A stretch of 64,000 nt of DNA from Flavobacterium aquiphilum (GTDB taxonomy: Bacteria; Bacteroidota; Bacteroidia; Flavobacteriales; Flavobacteriaceae), in contig NZ_CP114288.1 of NCBI RefSeq assembly GCF_027111335.1, positions 434,001 to 498,000 on the forward strand. The letters run 5' to 3'. The position numbers and the translations under genes were made by a program. The notes under the pieces were generated by a model that was not told the origin of the DNA, did no database searches, and saw nothing but the letters and a program-made list of their open reading frames with translations. The number at the start of each line of letters is the position of its first letter. Within the stretch, counting starts at the first letter, position 1. Shown here piece by piece: positions 24,394-34,900 of the stretch.

Positions 24394-24612
24394 ATGAAAA
24401 CCGATCAAATGACAACCAAAGAATCTGTCTACCTAATCTACGCCTACGTAAGCATCTCATCATTTGTATTGATGACGATAAGCAAAATCACCGACAATCT
24501 TGAAAAAGCCCTAAATTTCAATCCTTTTGTATCTCTATTAATTATTTTAAACATGATCGTGTTCATTTCTTTGTTTTTATATAAAAGAAAGCACACTATT
24601 GCACACAAATAA
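24394..24612 (+). CDS. Small membrane protein, unknown
   Basis: 72 residues with two hydrophobic helices (about 12-30 and 43-62) joined by a short polar loop, and a basic C-terminal tail (YKRKHTIAHK). I do not recognise the family. The frame is supported by codon pattern and by a strong bidirectional terminator just downstream, but no clear promoter or ribosome-binding site was seen. It could be a genuine short membrane protein specific to the genus. Confidence 0.5.
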   Translation: MKTDQMTTKESVYLIYAYVSISSFVLMTISKITDNLEKALNFNPFVSLLIILNMIVFISLFLYKRKHTIAHK

Positions 24613-24661
24613 AATACCTTTCAAAATTTAAATCCTACGTTAGTTTTAAAAGGTTTTTTAC

Positions 24662-24698
24662 AAAAGAGGCTGAATTTGAATTCAGCCTCTTTTGTTTT
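24662..24698. terminator. Bidirectional terminator
   Basis: Perfect 15-bp arms (24662-24676 and 24679-24693) with a TG centre, preceded by A and followed by T runs. It serves the small membrane protein gene (plus) and the helicase gene (minus). Confidence 0.85.
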
Positions 24699-26971
24699 TA
24701 CTTAAGATTCAAACTCGCCTTAAACATTCGAAGTTCTTCCCAAGTAAACTTGTCTCCATATTTTTCTTTTAAGGGTGAGACCGATTCTTCTTTATAACCC
24801 AGAAATGCATCACTTAGTTCTGATAATTTGTCTTTTGAAAGTACTTCATCAATGGTTATAACTTTTGATTGAATCAGTTTCGTCAAATGACCTAAAATAG
24901 TTTCTTGCGTATACTTTCGCATAATAGCAATTTCCTGTATAGATTTCTTTTCCAGCCACAATTCGTACGTGATCTCAATGGTAGATCTTTTTTGCTCTTT
25001 ATTCGCAGATTTTTTAGATGTGTATCTTTCTACATCATTATCGTCATCGATCAGCGTAATATTAGCTTTTTTGAAATCTTCAATAACTCTTTCAACTTTG
25101 ACAGTTTTGTAGCGTTTGATTTCTTCAGAAGTTAATTTTTCTTTAGAGATGGTTTCCCCTTTCACTAATGTGGCCATCAATAATTTGGCTTTTATAAGTT
25201 GCAAAACGGCTTTGGTTTGTAAATCGTCAAGGACAGTCAACTCGTCAAAAAAAGCTTTTGCTTTTTTGAGTCGTTTCACTTCTTCTAATTTCCATAAAAT
25301 TTCATACACCAACTTATCCATTGGCTCCATAAAATAATTGAACGCAGCATTGATACGATCGGAAATATGATCCATTTCCAATGCTTCGTTACAAAACAAT
25401 TTATCCAATTGTAATAAGAATTTTGACGATGGCTCAAGCAGCTGCCAAATAACTCCCGCCTGATTCTTCGCCCAAACAGCATGCTTAGATTTTACAGAGT
25501 TATCGACATCTTCATTATAACTAAATTGATGATTGCGCCACTCTTGTGCCAAATCATTCCAATCAAAACAGTTTTTCAGGTAGTTAAGAATAAAATTCTT
25601 GGTTTCACTTTTCAAAGCATCATCCAAAACTTCATTGGAAGCTTTATTCTCGGCATAATCCATTACTTCCTGATCATTCGAAATACCATTCATCTGCATC
25701 GGAGAAAGCAAAATAAGCCCATTTAAAGAACGTAAACGCGATAAAGCAACATATGCTTGTCCAGGCAAGAAAACGCGCGATACATCAAGCACAGCTTTGT
25801 CAAAGGTCAATCCTTGGCTTTTGTGCACTGTAATTGCCCATGCCAACTTGATTGGATAATGCACAAAACTACCCAAAACCTCCTCCTCTATTTCCTTGGT
25901 CATTTCATTTACTGTATAGCGGATATTTTGCCATTCGTACTTATCTACTTCAATAGTTTTGTTCTCATCAGGAAAATGAACCCAAATTTCTTTACTGGTC
26001 ATTGTTTTGATAATGCCCATTTTTCCGTTGAAGTAATTTTTTTCGAAAGACAAATCATTTTTGACAAACATAATTTGTGCACCAACCTTCAATTGTAAAT
26101 TAGGATCAATGGGATAAATTTTTTCCGGAAAATCTCCTGTGATTTCAGGTAAAAAAGTCATTGGTTTCCCTTCCAGATCTTCAAGCGATTGGGCATTCAT
26201 CGAATCGGCTTTCGAATTATGCGTTGTCAGCGAGATATAACCTTTATTAGATTTGAGGTCAAAATCAGGTTTGACAAATTGATTTAAAACTTGAATGTCC
26301 TCTTTCGTAATATGATTGTTTCTCAGGTTATTCAAGACTGAAATAAATTGCTCATCCGTTTGACGGTAAATCTTAGACAATTCAATATATAAAGGGGGAA
26401 ACAACTGAATAACATGAGCATGGAAGAAAAATTTCCCTTTGTAATAATTACGTAAAGTTCTCCATTCTTCATCCCTGCTAATTGGTGATAATTGTAATAA
26501 ATATCCTATAAATAGAACTTGAACTCCACCAAAGGGGCCTGATTTCTTCCGAACCGTTTGCATCATAAAATCAATTGCATCGAGCAAATCGGCACGTAAC
26601 ATACTGACTTCATCAATGATAAGTAATTCCATATTCTTGATCACAGCACGTTTTTGTCCGCTCATCATAAAATGACGGCGCAATGTAGCTTTTGTCTCAA
26701 ACTTGACCGTTCCTGTAAATTGTGGAGCAGAATTATCCGGAATGAAACCGCCAAAGGGCAACTGAAACATCGAATGAATCGTAACACCACCAGCATTTAA
26801 TGCCGCAATTCCTGTAGGAGCCACAACCACAGTGTTTTTATGAGTAGTTGCAATAATTTCACGCAAAAGAGTCGTTTTTCCTGTCCCGGCTTTTCCGGTC
26901 AGAAAAACAGATCGATGTGTTTGATTGATAAAACGGAGTGCATATGCAGCGGCTTCAGATATAGATTGCAT
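24698..26971 (-). CDS. Pif1/RecD2-like DNA helicase with C-terminal HTH_40-type domain
   Basis: 757 residues. Superfamily 1 helicase: Walker A FLTGKAGTGKTTLLREI (residues about 19-35), Walker B LLIIDEVSML, and the late motifs AWAITVHKSQGLTFDKAVLD and AYVALSRLRSLNGLIL. This arrangement is that of Pif1/AAA_30-UvrD_C_2 proteins, which unwind DNA 5' to 3' and resolve G-quadruplexes and R-loops. Residues after about 460 are a lineage-specific helical region, and about 675-730 form a helix-turn-helix (LWLEKKSIQEIAIMRKYTQE) like that appended to Bacteroidota RecQ proteins. Monocistronic. Confidence 0.88.
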   Translation of the reverse strand: MQSISEAAAYALRFINQTHRSVFLTGKAGTGKTTLLREIIATTHKNTVVVAPTGIAALNAGGVTIHSMFQLPFGGFIPDNSAPQFTGTVKFETKATLRRHFMMSGQKRAVIKNMELLIIDEVSMLRADLLDAIDFMMQTVRKKSGPFGGVQVLFIGYLLQLSPISRDEEWRTLRNYYKGKFFFHAHVIQLFPPLYIELSKIYRQTDEQFISVLNNLRNNHITKEDIQVLNQFVKPDFDLKSNKGYISLTTHNSKADSMNAQSLEDLEGKPMTFLPEITGDFPEKIYPIDPNLQLKVGAQIMFVKNDLSFEKNYFNGKMGIIKTMTSKEIWVHFPDENKTIEVDKYEWQNIRYTVNEMTKEIEEEVLGSFVHYPIKLAWAITVHKSQGLTFDKAVLDVSRVFLPGQAYVALSRLRSLNGLILLSPMQMNGISNDQEVMDYAENKASNEVLDDALKSETKNFILNYLKNCFDWNDLAQEWRNHQFSYNEDVDNSVKSKHAVWAKNQAGVIWQLLEPSSKFLLQLDKLFCNEALEMDHISDRINAAFNYFMEPMDKLVYEILWKLEEVKRLKKAKAFFDELTVLDDLQTKAVLQLIKAKLLMATLVKGETISKEKLTSEEIKRYKTVKVERVIEDFKKANITLIDDDNDVERYTSKKSANKEQKRSTIEITYELWLEKKSIQEIAIMRKYTQETILGHLTKLIQSKVITIDEVLSKDKLSELSDAFLGYKEESVSPLKEKYGDKFTWEELRMFKASLNLK

Positions 26972-27004
26972 TGGTGTATAATTAAAACTACATTACAAAA
27001 AACA

Positions 27005-27040
27005 AAAAAACCTTCAATCTTATTAAAGATGAAGGTTTTA
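27005..27040 (-). terminator. Terminator after the OmpH-like gene
   Basis: On the minus strand AAACCTTCA pairs with TGAAGGTTT (plus-strand arms 27008-27016 and 27030-27038) with a partly paired interior, and a T run follows on the minus strand. Confidence 0.7.
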
Positions 27041-27061
27041 TATGATAATTAAACAAAAATA

Positions 27062-27622
27062 TTATTTCTTAGCTTCTTCTGATTTAGCTTTAGAACTATA
27101 TTTTTCATTTAATAATTTAATCATTTCTTTAGTGATATCGTATTTATCTTCAGCATACAAAATAGAAGCAGCATCACCAGTTCCATAGATATAAGCATAT
27201 CCTTTTTCCTTACCGTAATCTTTAATGAATTTTTTAACTCCTTTTACAAGAGAATCCATTTCTTTTCCACTTTCTTGTTGCAATTGCATTTGCAAAGCTT
27301 GTTGAGCGCGTCCAAGTTGTTGTTCTCTACGTTGCAATTCAGCACCATTTTTTTGAGCCCACTCTTGTCCGTTTGCTTGAGCATTACGTTGGAAATTAGC
27401 TGCATCTTGCTTAAATCTATTAATTTCAGCTTCTAATTGTCTTCCTTTTTCGGCAGCTTGCGCTTTGTATTTTGCCTCTAAATCTTTAGTCTCTGTATAT
27501 TCTTTCATCAGCTCAGCTGTATCAACATAAGCTGTTTTGAATTCCTTTTCTTTAACTTCTGTCTTTTTATCACAAGAAACAAGTGATATTGAAATTGCGA
27601 TAAATAATAGTACTTTCTTCAT
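27062..27622 (-). CDS. OmpH/Skp-like lipoprotein
   Basis: 186 residues. N-terminal lipoprotein signal MKKVLLFIAISISLVSC with the lipidated cysteine at C17. The rest is a long amphipathic coiled coil (about 40-140, rich in Q, K, E and A) followed by the short conserved beta tail (YAYIYGTGDAASILYAEDKYDIT) that identifies Skp/OmpH periplasmic chaperones. Skp holds unfolded outer-membrane proteins in the periplasm. A lipid-anchored form suggests tethering to a membrane. It has its own terminator; the 248 bp upstream are AT-rich with no gene. Confidence 0.87.
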   Translation of the reverse strand: MKKVLLFIAISISLVSCDKKTEVKEKEFKTAYVDTAELMKEYTETKDLEAKYKAQAAEKGRQLEAEINRFKQDAANFQRNAQANGQEWAQKNGAELQRREQQLGRAQQALQMQLQQESGKEMDSLVKGVKKFIKDYGKEKGYAYIYGTGDAASILYAEDKYDITKEMIKLLNEKYSSKAKSEEAKK

Positions 27623-27870
27623 TGTTGGTGTAATTCGATTTTTTTTAGTATGGATGACAAAAATATAAAAAAATAGATAGCATTGATAAAAACTTTTAAA
27701 AATGATACTATTTTAATAGTATAAAAATTTACTATTTTAAATAAAAAAATAATAAAAATAACTTATTTAAACTGGGTTTAATAGAAGCTTTCTCTTTAAA
27801 AAACTAAAAAAATTGATATAATTCCTCATTAAAACCTAAAAAAATAGCTTAAAACGACTTAAAATAAGTT

Positions 27871-28719
27871 TTAGTTATTTTTTAGGACATAAATATGCGA
27901 TGAATATTCCATTTTTTGTTTTGCCTTAAAATTAGATTGCAATCCAATAAAAAAAGCTTTCAGGTAATTCATTTTTCCAGTTCTATATTTTTCAGAAAGC
28001 AAACTCACATAAAAAGAATCAAATTTCATAGGCAATACTTTTATCAAGCTTATATTTTCTTTCTGAAAAAGTAATTCGATTGCTTTTTTGGAAAAATGCC
28101 AAAAATGGATTGGTACATCATAAGCAGCCCAAAATTTACCGTAATGCTTTGCATCAAAAGATTTGAAATTTGGAACTGCAACAATTAAAGTTCCATTTGG
28201 TTTCAATAATCTTTTCAATTCTTTGATTTGTTGATCTAAATCTGGAACATGTTCCAAAACGTGCCACATCGAAATCACATCGCAAGAATGACTTTCCAAT
28301 TCAGAAGTATTTTCTACAAATAAAACACCTTTGGCTTTTGCAATTCCTTTAGCTTTATCACTAGGCTCTACTCCTATTGTTTTCCAACCATTATTTTGAG
28401 CGACCGACAAAAAATCACCGGTTCCGGCTCCAATATCCAAAATCATCCCTTTTGAAGGCTGGTATGAATTAATTAAATTCAGTTTATTTTTTAAAGCTAT
28501 ATTTTTTACAAAATGATACGCTTTTTCGAAAATAGATCTTTTGGAATCGGTATGCGAAATATAATCTGCACTTTCATAATATTTTCCCAACACATCTAAA
28601 CTTGGCTGTGGATGTGTAATTAACATATCTAATAATTCATCATAGTACAGATCAAAAGTTTCTTGAGAAACGGAATAATCTTTTAGTTGTAAAAAATGTT
28701 TTTTGTTTGTGATGTCCAT
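27871..28719 (-). CDS. SAM-dependent class I methyltransferase
   Basis: 282 residues. The central part is a Methyltransf_23 fold: motif I ILDIGAGTGDFLSVAQ (about 95-110), the acidic GVEPS after beta-2, motif IV region DVISMWHVLEHVPDLDQQ and KRLLKPNGTLIVAVPNF. The N-terminal 80 residues resemble those of methyltransferases acting on glycans or quinone precursors but are not diagnostic. No linked biosynthetic genes; the GNAT gene lies 81 bp upstream on the same strand. Substrate unknown. Confidence 0.85.
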   Translation of the reverse strand: MDITNKKHFLQLKDYSVSQETFDLYYDELLDMLITHPQPSLDVLGKYYESADYISHTDSKRSIFEKAYHFVKNIALKNKLNLINSYQPSKGMILDIGAGTGDFLSVAQNNGWKTIGVEPSDKAKGIAKAKGVLFVENTSELESHSCDVISMWHVLEHVPDLDQQIKELKRLLKPNGTLIVAVPNFKSFDAKHYGKFWAAYDVPIHFWHFSKKAIELLFQKENISLIKVLPMKFDSFYVSLLSEKYRTGKMNYLKAFFIGLQSNFKAKQKMEYSSHIYVLKNN

Positions 28720-28800
28720 TTGTGTTATTGAATAATTTCAGTTTTGATTCAAAACTGAAAAAAAAATTATTAAAATTACAATATTCGGGATTGATATCTT

Positions 28801-29268
28801 TTATTCTCTCTCCCATTTTATTTTTACGGCAGAAATTACATTATTTTCCAATCGTGTGTTTCCTACTACCAAAAATCCATTTTTGAGATAAAAATCTAAT
28901 GGAGAACCGTACAGCTCTCCATTTCGTTTTACATCATTTGAATGATCGATTACCCAACCGTTCAAATTAGATTTTTCTTTTTTCAATTCTTTTAGCAAAA
29001 GTCTGCCAAATCCTTTTCCTTGCTCCTTTGAATTCACAATAATTCCAAACCAATTTTCTTCCTCCCTGACAAACCCAAAAGCCCATCCAAAAAATTGATT
29101 AAATTTAGAAACAAGCAAAAAATGTCGTGTTTCCATTAATCCTTTCAGATAAACTTCAAATTCTGAAAATTCACTGTAAGCAATTCTTTCTGGATATTCT
29201 AAATTCCAAAGATCAAACAATAAAAGTTTTTGTTCCAAAGTTAAATCTGCTGTCTGAATAATTTTCAT
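28801..29268 (-). CDS. GNAT family N-acetyltransferase
   Basis: 155 residues with the GNAT acetyl-CoA loop NSKEQGKGFGRLLLKELKKE (about 92-111, Q/R-x-x-G-x-G/A form) and the preceding strand WFGIIVNS. The C terminus (YGSPLDFYLKNGFLVVGNTR) is the expected beta-bulge region. Substrate cannot be told. It lies between mnmG and the methyltransferase on the same strand, separated from mnmG by a gap holding one parS site. Confidence 0.8.
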   Translation of the reverse strand: MKIIQTADLTLEQKLLLFDLWNLEYPERIAYSEFSEFEVYLKGLMETRHFLLVSKFNQFFGWAFGFVREEENWFGIIVNSKEQGKGFGRLLLKELKKEKSNLNGWVIDHSNDVKRNGELYGSPLDFYLKNGFLVVGNTRLENNVISAVKIKWERE

Positions 29269-29319
29269 TTCGAAATCAAATATTTAAATTTATCCAGCAA
29301 ATATAGGCCTTAAGGCCGT

Positions 29320-29335
29320 AGTTTCACGTGGAACA
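29320..29335. other. parS-like ParB-binding site 1
   Basis: AGTTTCACGTGGAACA, one mismatch (first base) to the canonical 16-bp parS in reverse orientation. It lies in the gap between mnmG and the GNAT gene. Confidence 0.85.
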
Positions 29336-29418
29336 CTTTTTTTATTTAAAATAGTTTGAATTGTTTAATGTTGTTCAAACTGAGTTTATAAAGACAATTT
29401 TAAACTTTTAAAATAAAA

Positions 29419-31290
29419 CTATCTTCCCATATAAATCAAAAGCACAGAAATATCGCTTGGAGAGACACCACTGATTCTTGATGCTTGTGAAATTGTAACC
29501 GGACGAATCTTATTCAGTTTTTGCTTTGCTTCAATTGACATTGATTTGATTTTATTATAATCAAAATCTTCTGGAATTTTCACATCTTCCAATCTTGTCA
29601 ACTTATCCGCATTATTTCTTTCCTTTTCAATATAACCCGAATACTTCACCTGAATTTCGGCTTGTTCCAAAATCTCCTGATCCAAATCATTTACAGCTAC
29701 ATATTCACGAACCTTTTCAAACTTGATCATATCTTCTAAATCAATTTGTGGTCGAGAAAATATTTTAAACATTTTATCACCTTGACTAATTGGAGCCGAT
29801 TCTTTCTCCACAAGAATCGGATTTGTTTCTGCAACCGAAATACTCGTTTCTCTAAAAAAGTTTACCATTTTTTCAGACTCCTTCAATTTGCGCTCCATTC
29901 TTCGCAAACGAGCCTCGGAAGCTAAACCAATTTCATAAGATAACGGTGTTAATCTAAAATCGGCATTATCTTGACGAAGTAAAGTTCTATATTCTGCTCT
30001 TGAAGTAAACATACGATAAGGTTCTTCTGTTCCCTTCGTGATTAGGTCATCGATCAAAACACCAATATACGCTTCATCTCTTTTTAAAATTAAAGGCGCT
30101 TGCTCATGAACTTTTAGATGCGCATTAATTCCCGCCATCAATCCTTGAGCTGCTGCTTCCTCATAACCTGTCGTTCCATTTATTTGACCAGCAAAAAATA
30201 ATCCTTCAACCAATTTGGTTTCCAAAGTATGTTTTAATTGCGTCGGTGGAAAATAATCGTACTCGATCGCATATCCTGGACGCAAAAATTTCACATTCTC
30301 AAAACCGGCTACAGTACGCAATGCTTTAAATTGAATATCCTCAGGCAACGAAGTTGAAAAACCATTTACATAAACCTCACATGTTTTCCAACCTTCGGGC
30401 TCAACAAAAAGCTGGTGACGTTCTTTATCTGCAAAACGATTAATTTTATCTTCAATAGAAGGACAGTATCTTGGACCAATACTTTTTATTCTTCCATTAA
30501 ACATTGGAGAACGATCGAAACCTTCTCGCAAAATGTTATGCACCTCATTTGAGGTGTACGTCATGTGGCAAGATTTTTGAAACTCCAATGGTTTTGTTAA
30601 ATCTGAATAAGAAAACTTATCTGGATTAACATCTCCTTTTTCTTCATTCATTTTAGAATAATCCAAAGATCTTCCATCAACACGTGGAGGAGTTCCTGTT
30701 TTCATTCTTCCGGATTCGAAACCGGCCTGAACTAAATCTTCTGTAATTCCGAACGCCGCACTTTCACCAGCACGTCCTCCACCGAATTGTTTTTCCCCGA
30801 TATGAATCAAACCATTCAAAAAAGTTCCATTTGTCAACACAACAGATTTTGAACGAATCTCAACTCCCAAAGCAGTTCTAATTCCTTTTATCTTTCCTTT
30901 CTCGATTATCAAACCTTTTACCATTTCTTGATAAAAATCAAGATTAGGAGTTCCCTCCAACATCATTCTCCATTCTTCAGCAAAACGCATGCGATCACTT
31001 TGAACTCTTGGCGACCACATAGCTGGACCTTTTGATTTATTCAACATCTTAAACTGAATTGCAGTCCTATCAGAAACAATTCCAGAATATCCGCCAAGCG
31101 CATCAATCTCACGAACAATTTGTCCTTTTGCGATCCCCCCCATAGCAGGGTTACAAGACATCTGCGCAATATTTTGCAAACTCATTGTAACCAACAAAGT
31201 TTTGGAACCCAAATTTGCAGCCGCAGCCGCAGCTTCAGAACCAGCGTGACCTGCACCCACCACAATTACATCATACTCTTCTAAAAACAT
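29419..31290 (-). CDS. mnmG: tRNA uridine-5-carboxymethylaminomethyl modification enzyme MnmG (GidA)
   Basis: 623 residues, full length. With MnmE it installs the cmnm5 group at wobble U34 of certain tRNAs, using FAD and methylene-tetrahydrofolate. FAD-binding [21 protein letters not shown] is at the N terminus (about 9-29), followed by [22 protein letters not shown] and [13 protein letters not shown], and the C-terminal GidA-associated domain ends in [19 protein letters not shown]. The gene is often origin-proximal in bacteria, which fits the parS sites on both sides. Confidence 0.98.
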   Translation of the reverse strand: MFLEEYDVIVVGAGHAGSEAAAAAANLGSKTLLVTMSLQNIAQMSCNPAMGGIAKGQIVREIDALGGYSGIVSDRTAIQFKMLNKSKGPAMWSPRVQSDRMRFAEEWRMMLEGTPNLDFYQEMVKGLIIEKGKIKGIRTALGVEIRSKSVVLTNGTFLNGLIHIGEKQFGGGRAGESAAFGITEDLVQAGFESGRMKTGTPPRVDGRSLDYSKMNEEKGDVNPDKFSYSDLTKPLEFQKSCHMTYTSNEVHNILREGFDRSPMFNGRIKSIGPRYCPSIEDKINRFADKERHQLFVEPEGWKTCEVYVNGFSTSLPEDIQFKALRTVAGFENVKFLRPGYAIEYDYFPPTQLKHTLETKLVEGLFFAGQINGTTGYEEAAAQGLMAGINAHLKVHEQAPLILKRDEAYIGVLIDDLITKGTEEPYRMFTSRAEYRTLLRQDNADFRLTPLSYEIGLASEARLRRMERKLKESEKMVNFFRETSISVAETNPILVEKESAPISQGDKMFKIFSRPQIDLEDMIKFEKVREYVAVNDLDQEILEQAEIQVKYSGYIEKERNNADKLTRLEDVKIPEDFDYNKIKSMSIEAKQKLNKIRPVTISQASRISGVSPSDISVLLIYMGR

Positions 31291-31331
31291 TTTTTATAAA
31301 ATTTCTCCTCCTGCGGAGGAATTTATTTTTT

Positions 31332-31347
31332 TGTTCCACGTGAAACA
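31332..31347. other. parS site 2
   Basis: TGTTCCACGTGAAACA, identical to the canonical Bacillus-type parS. Between mnmG and ybeY. Confidence 0.92.
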
Positions 31348-31373
31348 CTTTAAAACACATTTTTCTTAATCAA

Positions 31374-31389
31374 TGTTTCACGTGGAACA
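31374..31389. other. parS site 3
   Basis: TGTTTCACGTGGAACA, exact reverse complement of the canonical parS. Between mnmG and ybeY. Confidence 0.92.
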
Positions 31390-31435
31390 TAATTAAATTC
31401 TAATTTTAAACTGATTAAAAAAATAAAAAAAAATA

Positions 31436-31451
31436 TGTTTCACGTGGAACG
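31436..31451. other. parS site 4
   Basis: TGTTTCACGTGGAACG, one mismatch at the last base. Between mnmG and ybeY. Confidence 0.87.
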
Positions 31452-31486
31452 TATACTTTTTTTATATAATTTTGATCAGTTAATAG

Positions 31487-31906
31487 TTATTGTTCCACGT
31501 GAAACATAGCTATTTTTTCATCTTCTTTACTACGCATCAGAACTTCATCTTCTTCAGATTTATCTTTGTAACCACAGTAATGTAAGACCCCATGAACCAA
31601 TACACGTTTTAATTCTTCATTGAATGTTACGTTGAAATCTTTGGCGTTATCCAAAACTCTTTCAACTGATACAAATATATCACCTCCTATTTCATTACCC
31701 ATTGTGTAATCGAAACTGATAATATCCGTTAACGTATCGTGATTTAAGTATTCCATATTTATCTGATGCAGATAATCATCATCACAAAATATATAATTAA
31801 TTTCACCTTCTGTTTTGTTTTCAGACGCAATAACTGAACTCAACCAAGTAGCAATAGCCTCTTCATTCTCCAGTATAAAATCTGATTCGTAATTAAAATT
31901 TATCAT
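31487..31906 (-). CDS. ybeY: Endoribonuclease YbeY (rRNA maturation)
   Basis: 139 residues. Zinc-dependent single-strand endoribonuclease involved in 16S rRNA 3'-end maturation and ribosome quality control. The metal site is in VLVHGVLHYCGYKDKSEED, corresponding to the family HGxLHLxGYDH motif; here the last histidine position is a lysine (GYKD), a variation worth checking. The C terminus MFHVEQ is encoded by a perfect parS site. The ATG at 31906 overlaps the stop of the DUF4175 gene by 4 bp, so the two are translationally coupled. Confidence 0.92.
   Translation of the reverse strand: MINFNYESDFILENEEAIATWLSSVIASENKTEGEINYIFCDDDYLHQINMEYLNHDTLTDIISFDYTMGNEIGGDIFVSVERVLDNAKDFNVTFNEELKRVLVHGVLHYCGYKDKSEEDEVLMRSKEDEKIAMFHVEQ
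31491..31506. other. parS site 5, inside the ybeY coding end
   Basis: TGTTCCACGTGAAACA, an exact canonical parS that encodes the last residues (MFHVEQ) of YbeY on the minus strand. Confidence 0.92.
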
Positions 31907-34900
31907 TTATTATTGAAATATATTTGAACTTTTTGATTAAAATTCGAGCGCAAAGGTAATGATTGTCTATTTAATATTTCGATGCTGTTTAAATAATCTG
32001 AAAGTGACTTAGGAAGCGGACTTGCCTGATTTGTAAAACTCTTAGTATTTGTTTCAGATTGACGCTTAGGATCTTCGCCTTGCAAACGAATCGCAGTGTC
32101 CAACTTCAAAAGTTCCTGTTTTATATTATTTACTCTCTGCAGTGATTCATTATTAAAACCTTTATTTAATAATTGCTTTTCTAACTGTTTCATTTGCTCA
32201 ATGGCATTCTGTCCATTGTTACCAATACCCTTTTTATTTAACTCATCTTGCAGTGCTTCTCGTAATTGCTTTTGTTCTTTATAAATATCCATAGTAGCTT
32301 TTGCATCACCTTCCCCATCTTCGCCAGACTCACTATTTTGATTACCTTTTCCAGACTGGGAACCTTTATTTTTACTATCACCTGGCTTATTGCCTTCCCC
32401 TGGTTTATCGCCCGGTTTCATTCCCTGCTTCATCTTATCACTCAATTCACTTTGTTTTTTTATTATGTCTGGTAATTGCATACCAGAACCTTGACCAGGT
32501 TTTGGTTTTCCACCACTAGAACCCGACATTGACATTTGCATCTGCATACTGTTTAACGAATCACTCAATAAATCAGCTAGTTTATTTGCTGAAGAAATAG
32601 CATATTGCTGTTGAGATAATCCTCGTTGAAGCTGAGAATCGGTAAAACTTTCAAGAGATTTATCTATATTGTATTGCACATTTGCGATTTCTTTGGTAAC
32701 AGATTCAGCTATTTTAGGTTGACGCAAAGACAAAGCAAACAAACTATCATCTATATGTTTGAACTGAGATTTTAAATTTTGTTGGCTTCTTATATACTTA
32801 CCAAAAGATGGAGAACCTGCTCTTATGGACTTAAATTGATTCATTACATCTTCCTGAGAAAAAGAATAAGCTAAGAGATTATCCAAAATTTGACGCAACA
32901 TTTTAACATCCTCTTCTATTTGATCTTTGCTGGAAGCTTCCATAGCCATCTCCATAGCCTTGGACATTTCTTTCATCTTTTTGGAAGCGCTCTTTTGATT
33001 CTGTTTTGCTTTAGATTTATTATTATTTTGCAAATCTGAATTAGCTTTATTAAGATCGTCCTTAATACTTTTCTCTTTATCTGAATCAGAAGGAATATCC
33101 ATAGGAGATTTCAATTCTTCATTATCCTTATCCAATTGTTTCAATTCCTCACGAATTTTATCAAACTCATCCGTCAATTTCTTTTGCTCTTCAACAGAAT
33201 TTCCTTTTTCATTCTCCGATAACTTGTCTTCTTTTTGAGATAATTTATCAAGTTTTTCAGCTAATTGTTCAGCCTTTTTTTCAACATAATAACGCTTAGT
33301 AAGCTCAACTAATTGAGCCAAATTCTTGTTTTGACTTTTACTATTCTGTTTTAACTTATCAATTTTATCAATGAAATCTTCATCCTTAATTTTATTATTT
33401 AACTCATTTAGTTCATCTAATAACTTCTTGTTTTTATCTAATTCTTTATCCGTATTCTCAAATCTCTTTTGTAATAATTCTTTCGTTTCATCTTTCTGTT
33501 GAGGATTGGACTTATCAAAATTATTCTTCATTTTATTAGCATACTCCTTCATCAAATCATTTTGAACTTGTTGTTGCTTAATAAAATTATTGATCTTTTG
33601 ACGGTCATTAAAATCAAGACTTTCCTTTTCTTTATTTGTCTGTTGCAACTTTTCCATCTCGGAAAACTGTTTATCTTGCTTCAATAAAGTTTTTTGCAAA
33701 CTGTTTATAGCGCTATTTTGCTCTTGCAAAGCTTTACTTTGCTTCTCCTCATCAGACAAAATTCTATTAGAAAAAACAATAGAACGAGAACTTTTGAAAT
33801 GATGAATAGCATCGTTATCGAAAACCTCAAAATAGAAATCATAATTAATACCTTTTTCAACTTCTAAATTACTTGGGAAATTAAAAACAATTTGGTCAAA
33901 GGTAGCATGCTTAACAGCAATAGTTCCACGTTTGGCAGAAGCAGGTTTGCCAGATTCATAATACACGATTTGTAACTTAGACAAACCGTAATCATCTGCT
34001 AATTGTCCAACAAAATAAGAACTTTCGACACCCAAACTATCCGGAGCTTTGGTGATATTAATAGTTGGATACTGATCTTTAATTACATTTAACTGATAAT
34101 TCAGCTTTTCGAAGTTTTTTATTTGATTATTTGATGTAAATATTTGATATTCTGTATTTTGAATAATATTTTTAGTTAAATTAAAACTATTGTCACTTTT
34201 AGTAAATGGAATAACCTGAATATCATTTTTCCAAACAACATTTTCAGTAGCATTAGTGTTCATTCTCCACGTAACTTGAGTCCCTTCAGGAATAATTCCG
34301 TTACCGGTTCCTTTTACAACAGCTTTTTTTAAATTTAAATAAGCAGGATAAACAAAAACCATTTCAAAAATAGCAATAGTTGGAACAGCAATTACCTTCA
34401 ATTCATAATCTGGCGAAACAACATTGTTAGCTTCTAAATGAAATGAAACATTATTAACTGGCTTAGAAATTTTAAATTGAAATTCACCTGGACCAATATT
34501 CTCAAGAAAACAACTTTCATTTCCAACAAAAATCATAGCATTTTCAGGAACTAAACTACCATCAGATTTTATGTGTAAAAGAAAATCTTTACCTTGTTCA
34601 GTTACCAAACTAGTATTTAAAACTGTAAATCTAAAAGGAGCTGGAGGAATAAAAGTTGAATTAAAATGTACTACTCTATTTAAACTTTGAGAAATAATTC
34701 GGCTATTTCCAGAAAGAAAAAAGAAGGAAAGAAACAAAATTGGCAAAACAGCCAAAGGCAAATATTTTCTATTAGTTCCAAAATCGATAGCTTTTCCAAA
34801 AGGAACGGGGCGCAAAGAATTCGCTTTTTGCTCAATAGAAGCTAATAATAATTCTGAACTATGAGCCGAACTATGAGCATTAGACAATTGCAAATAATTA

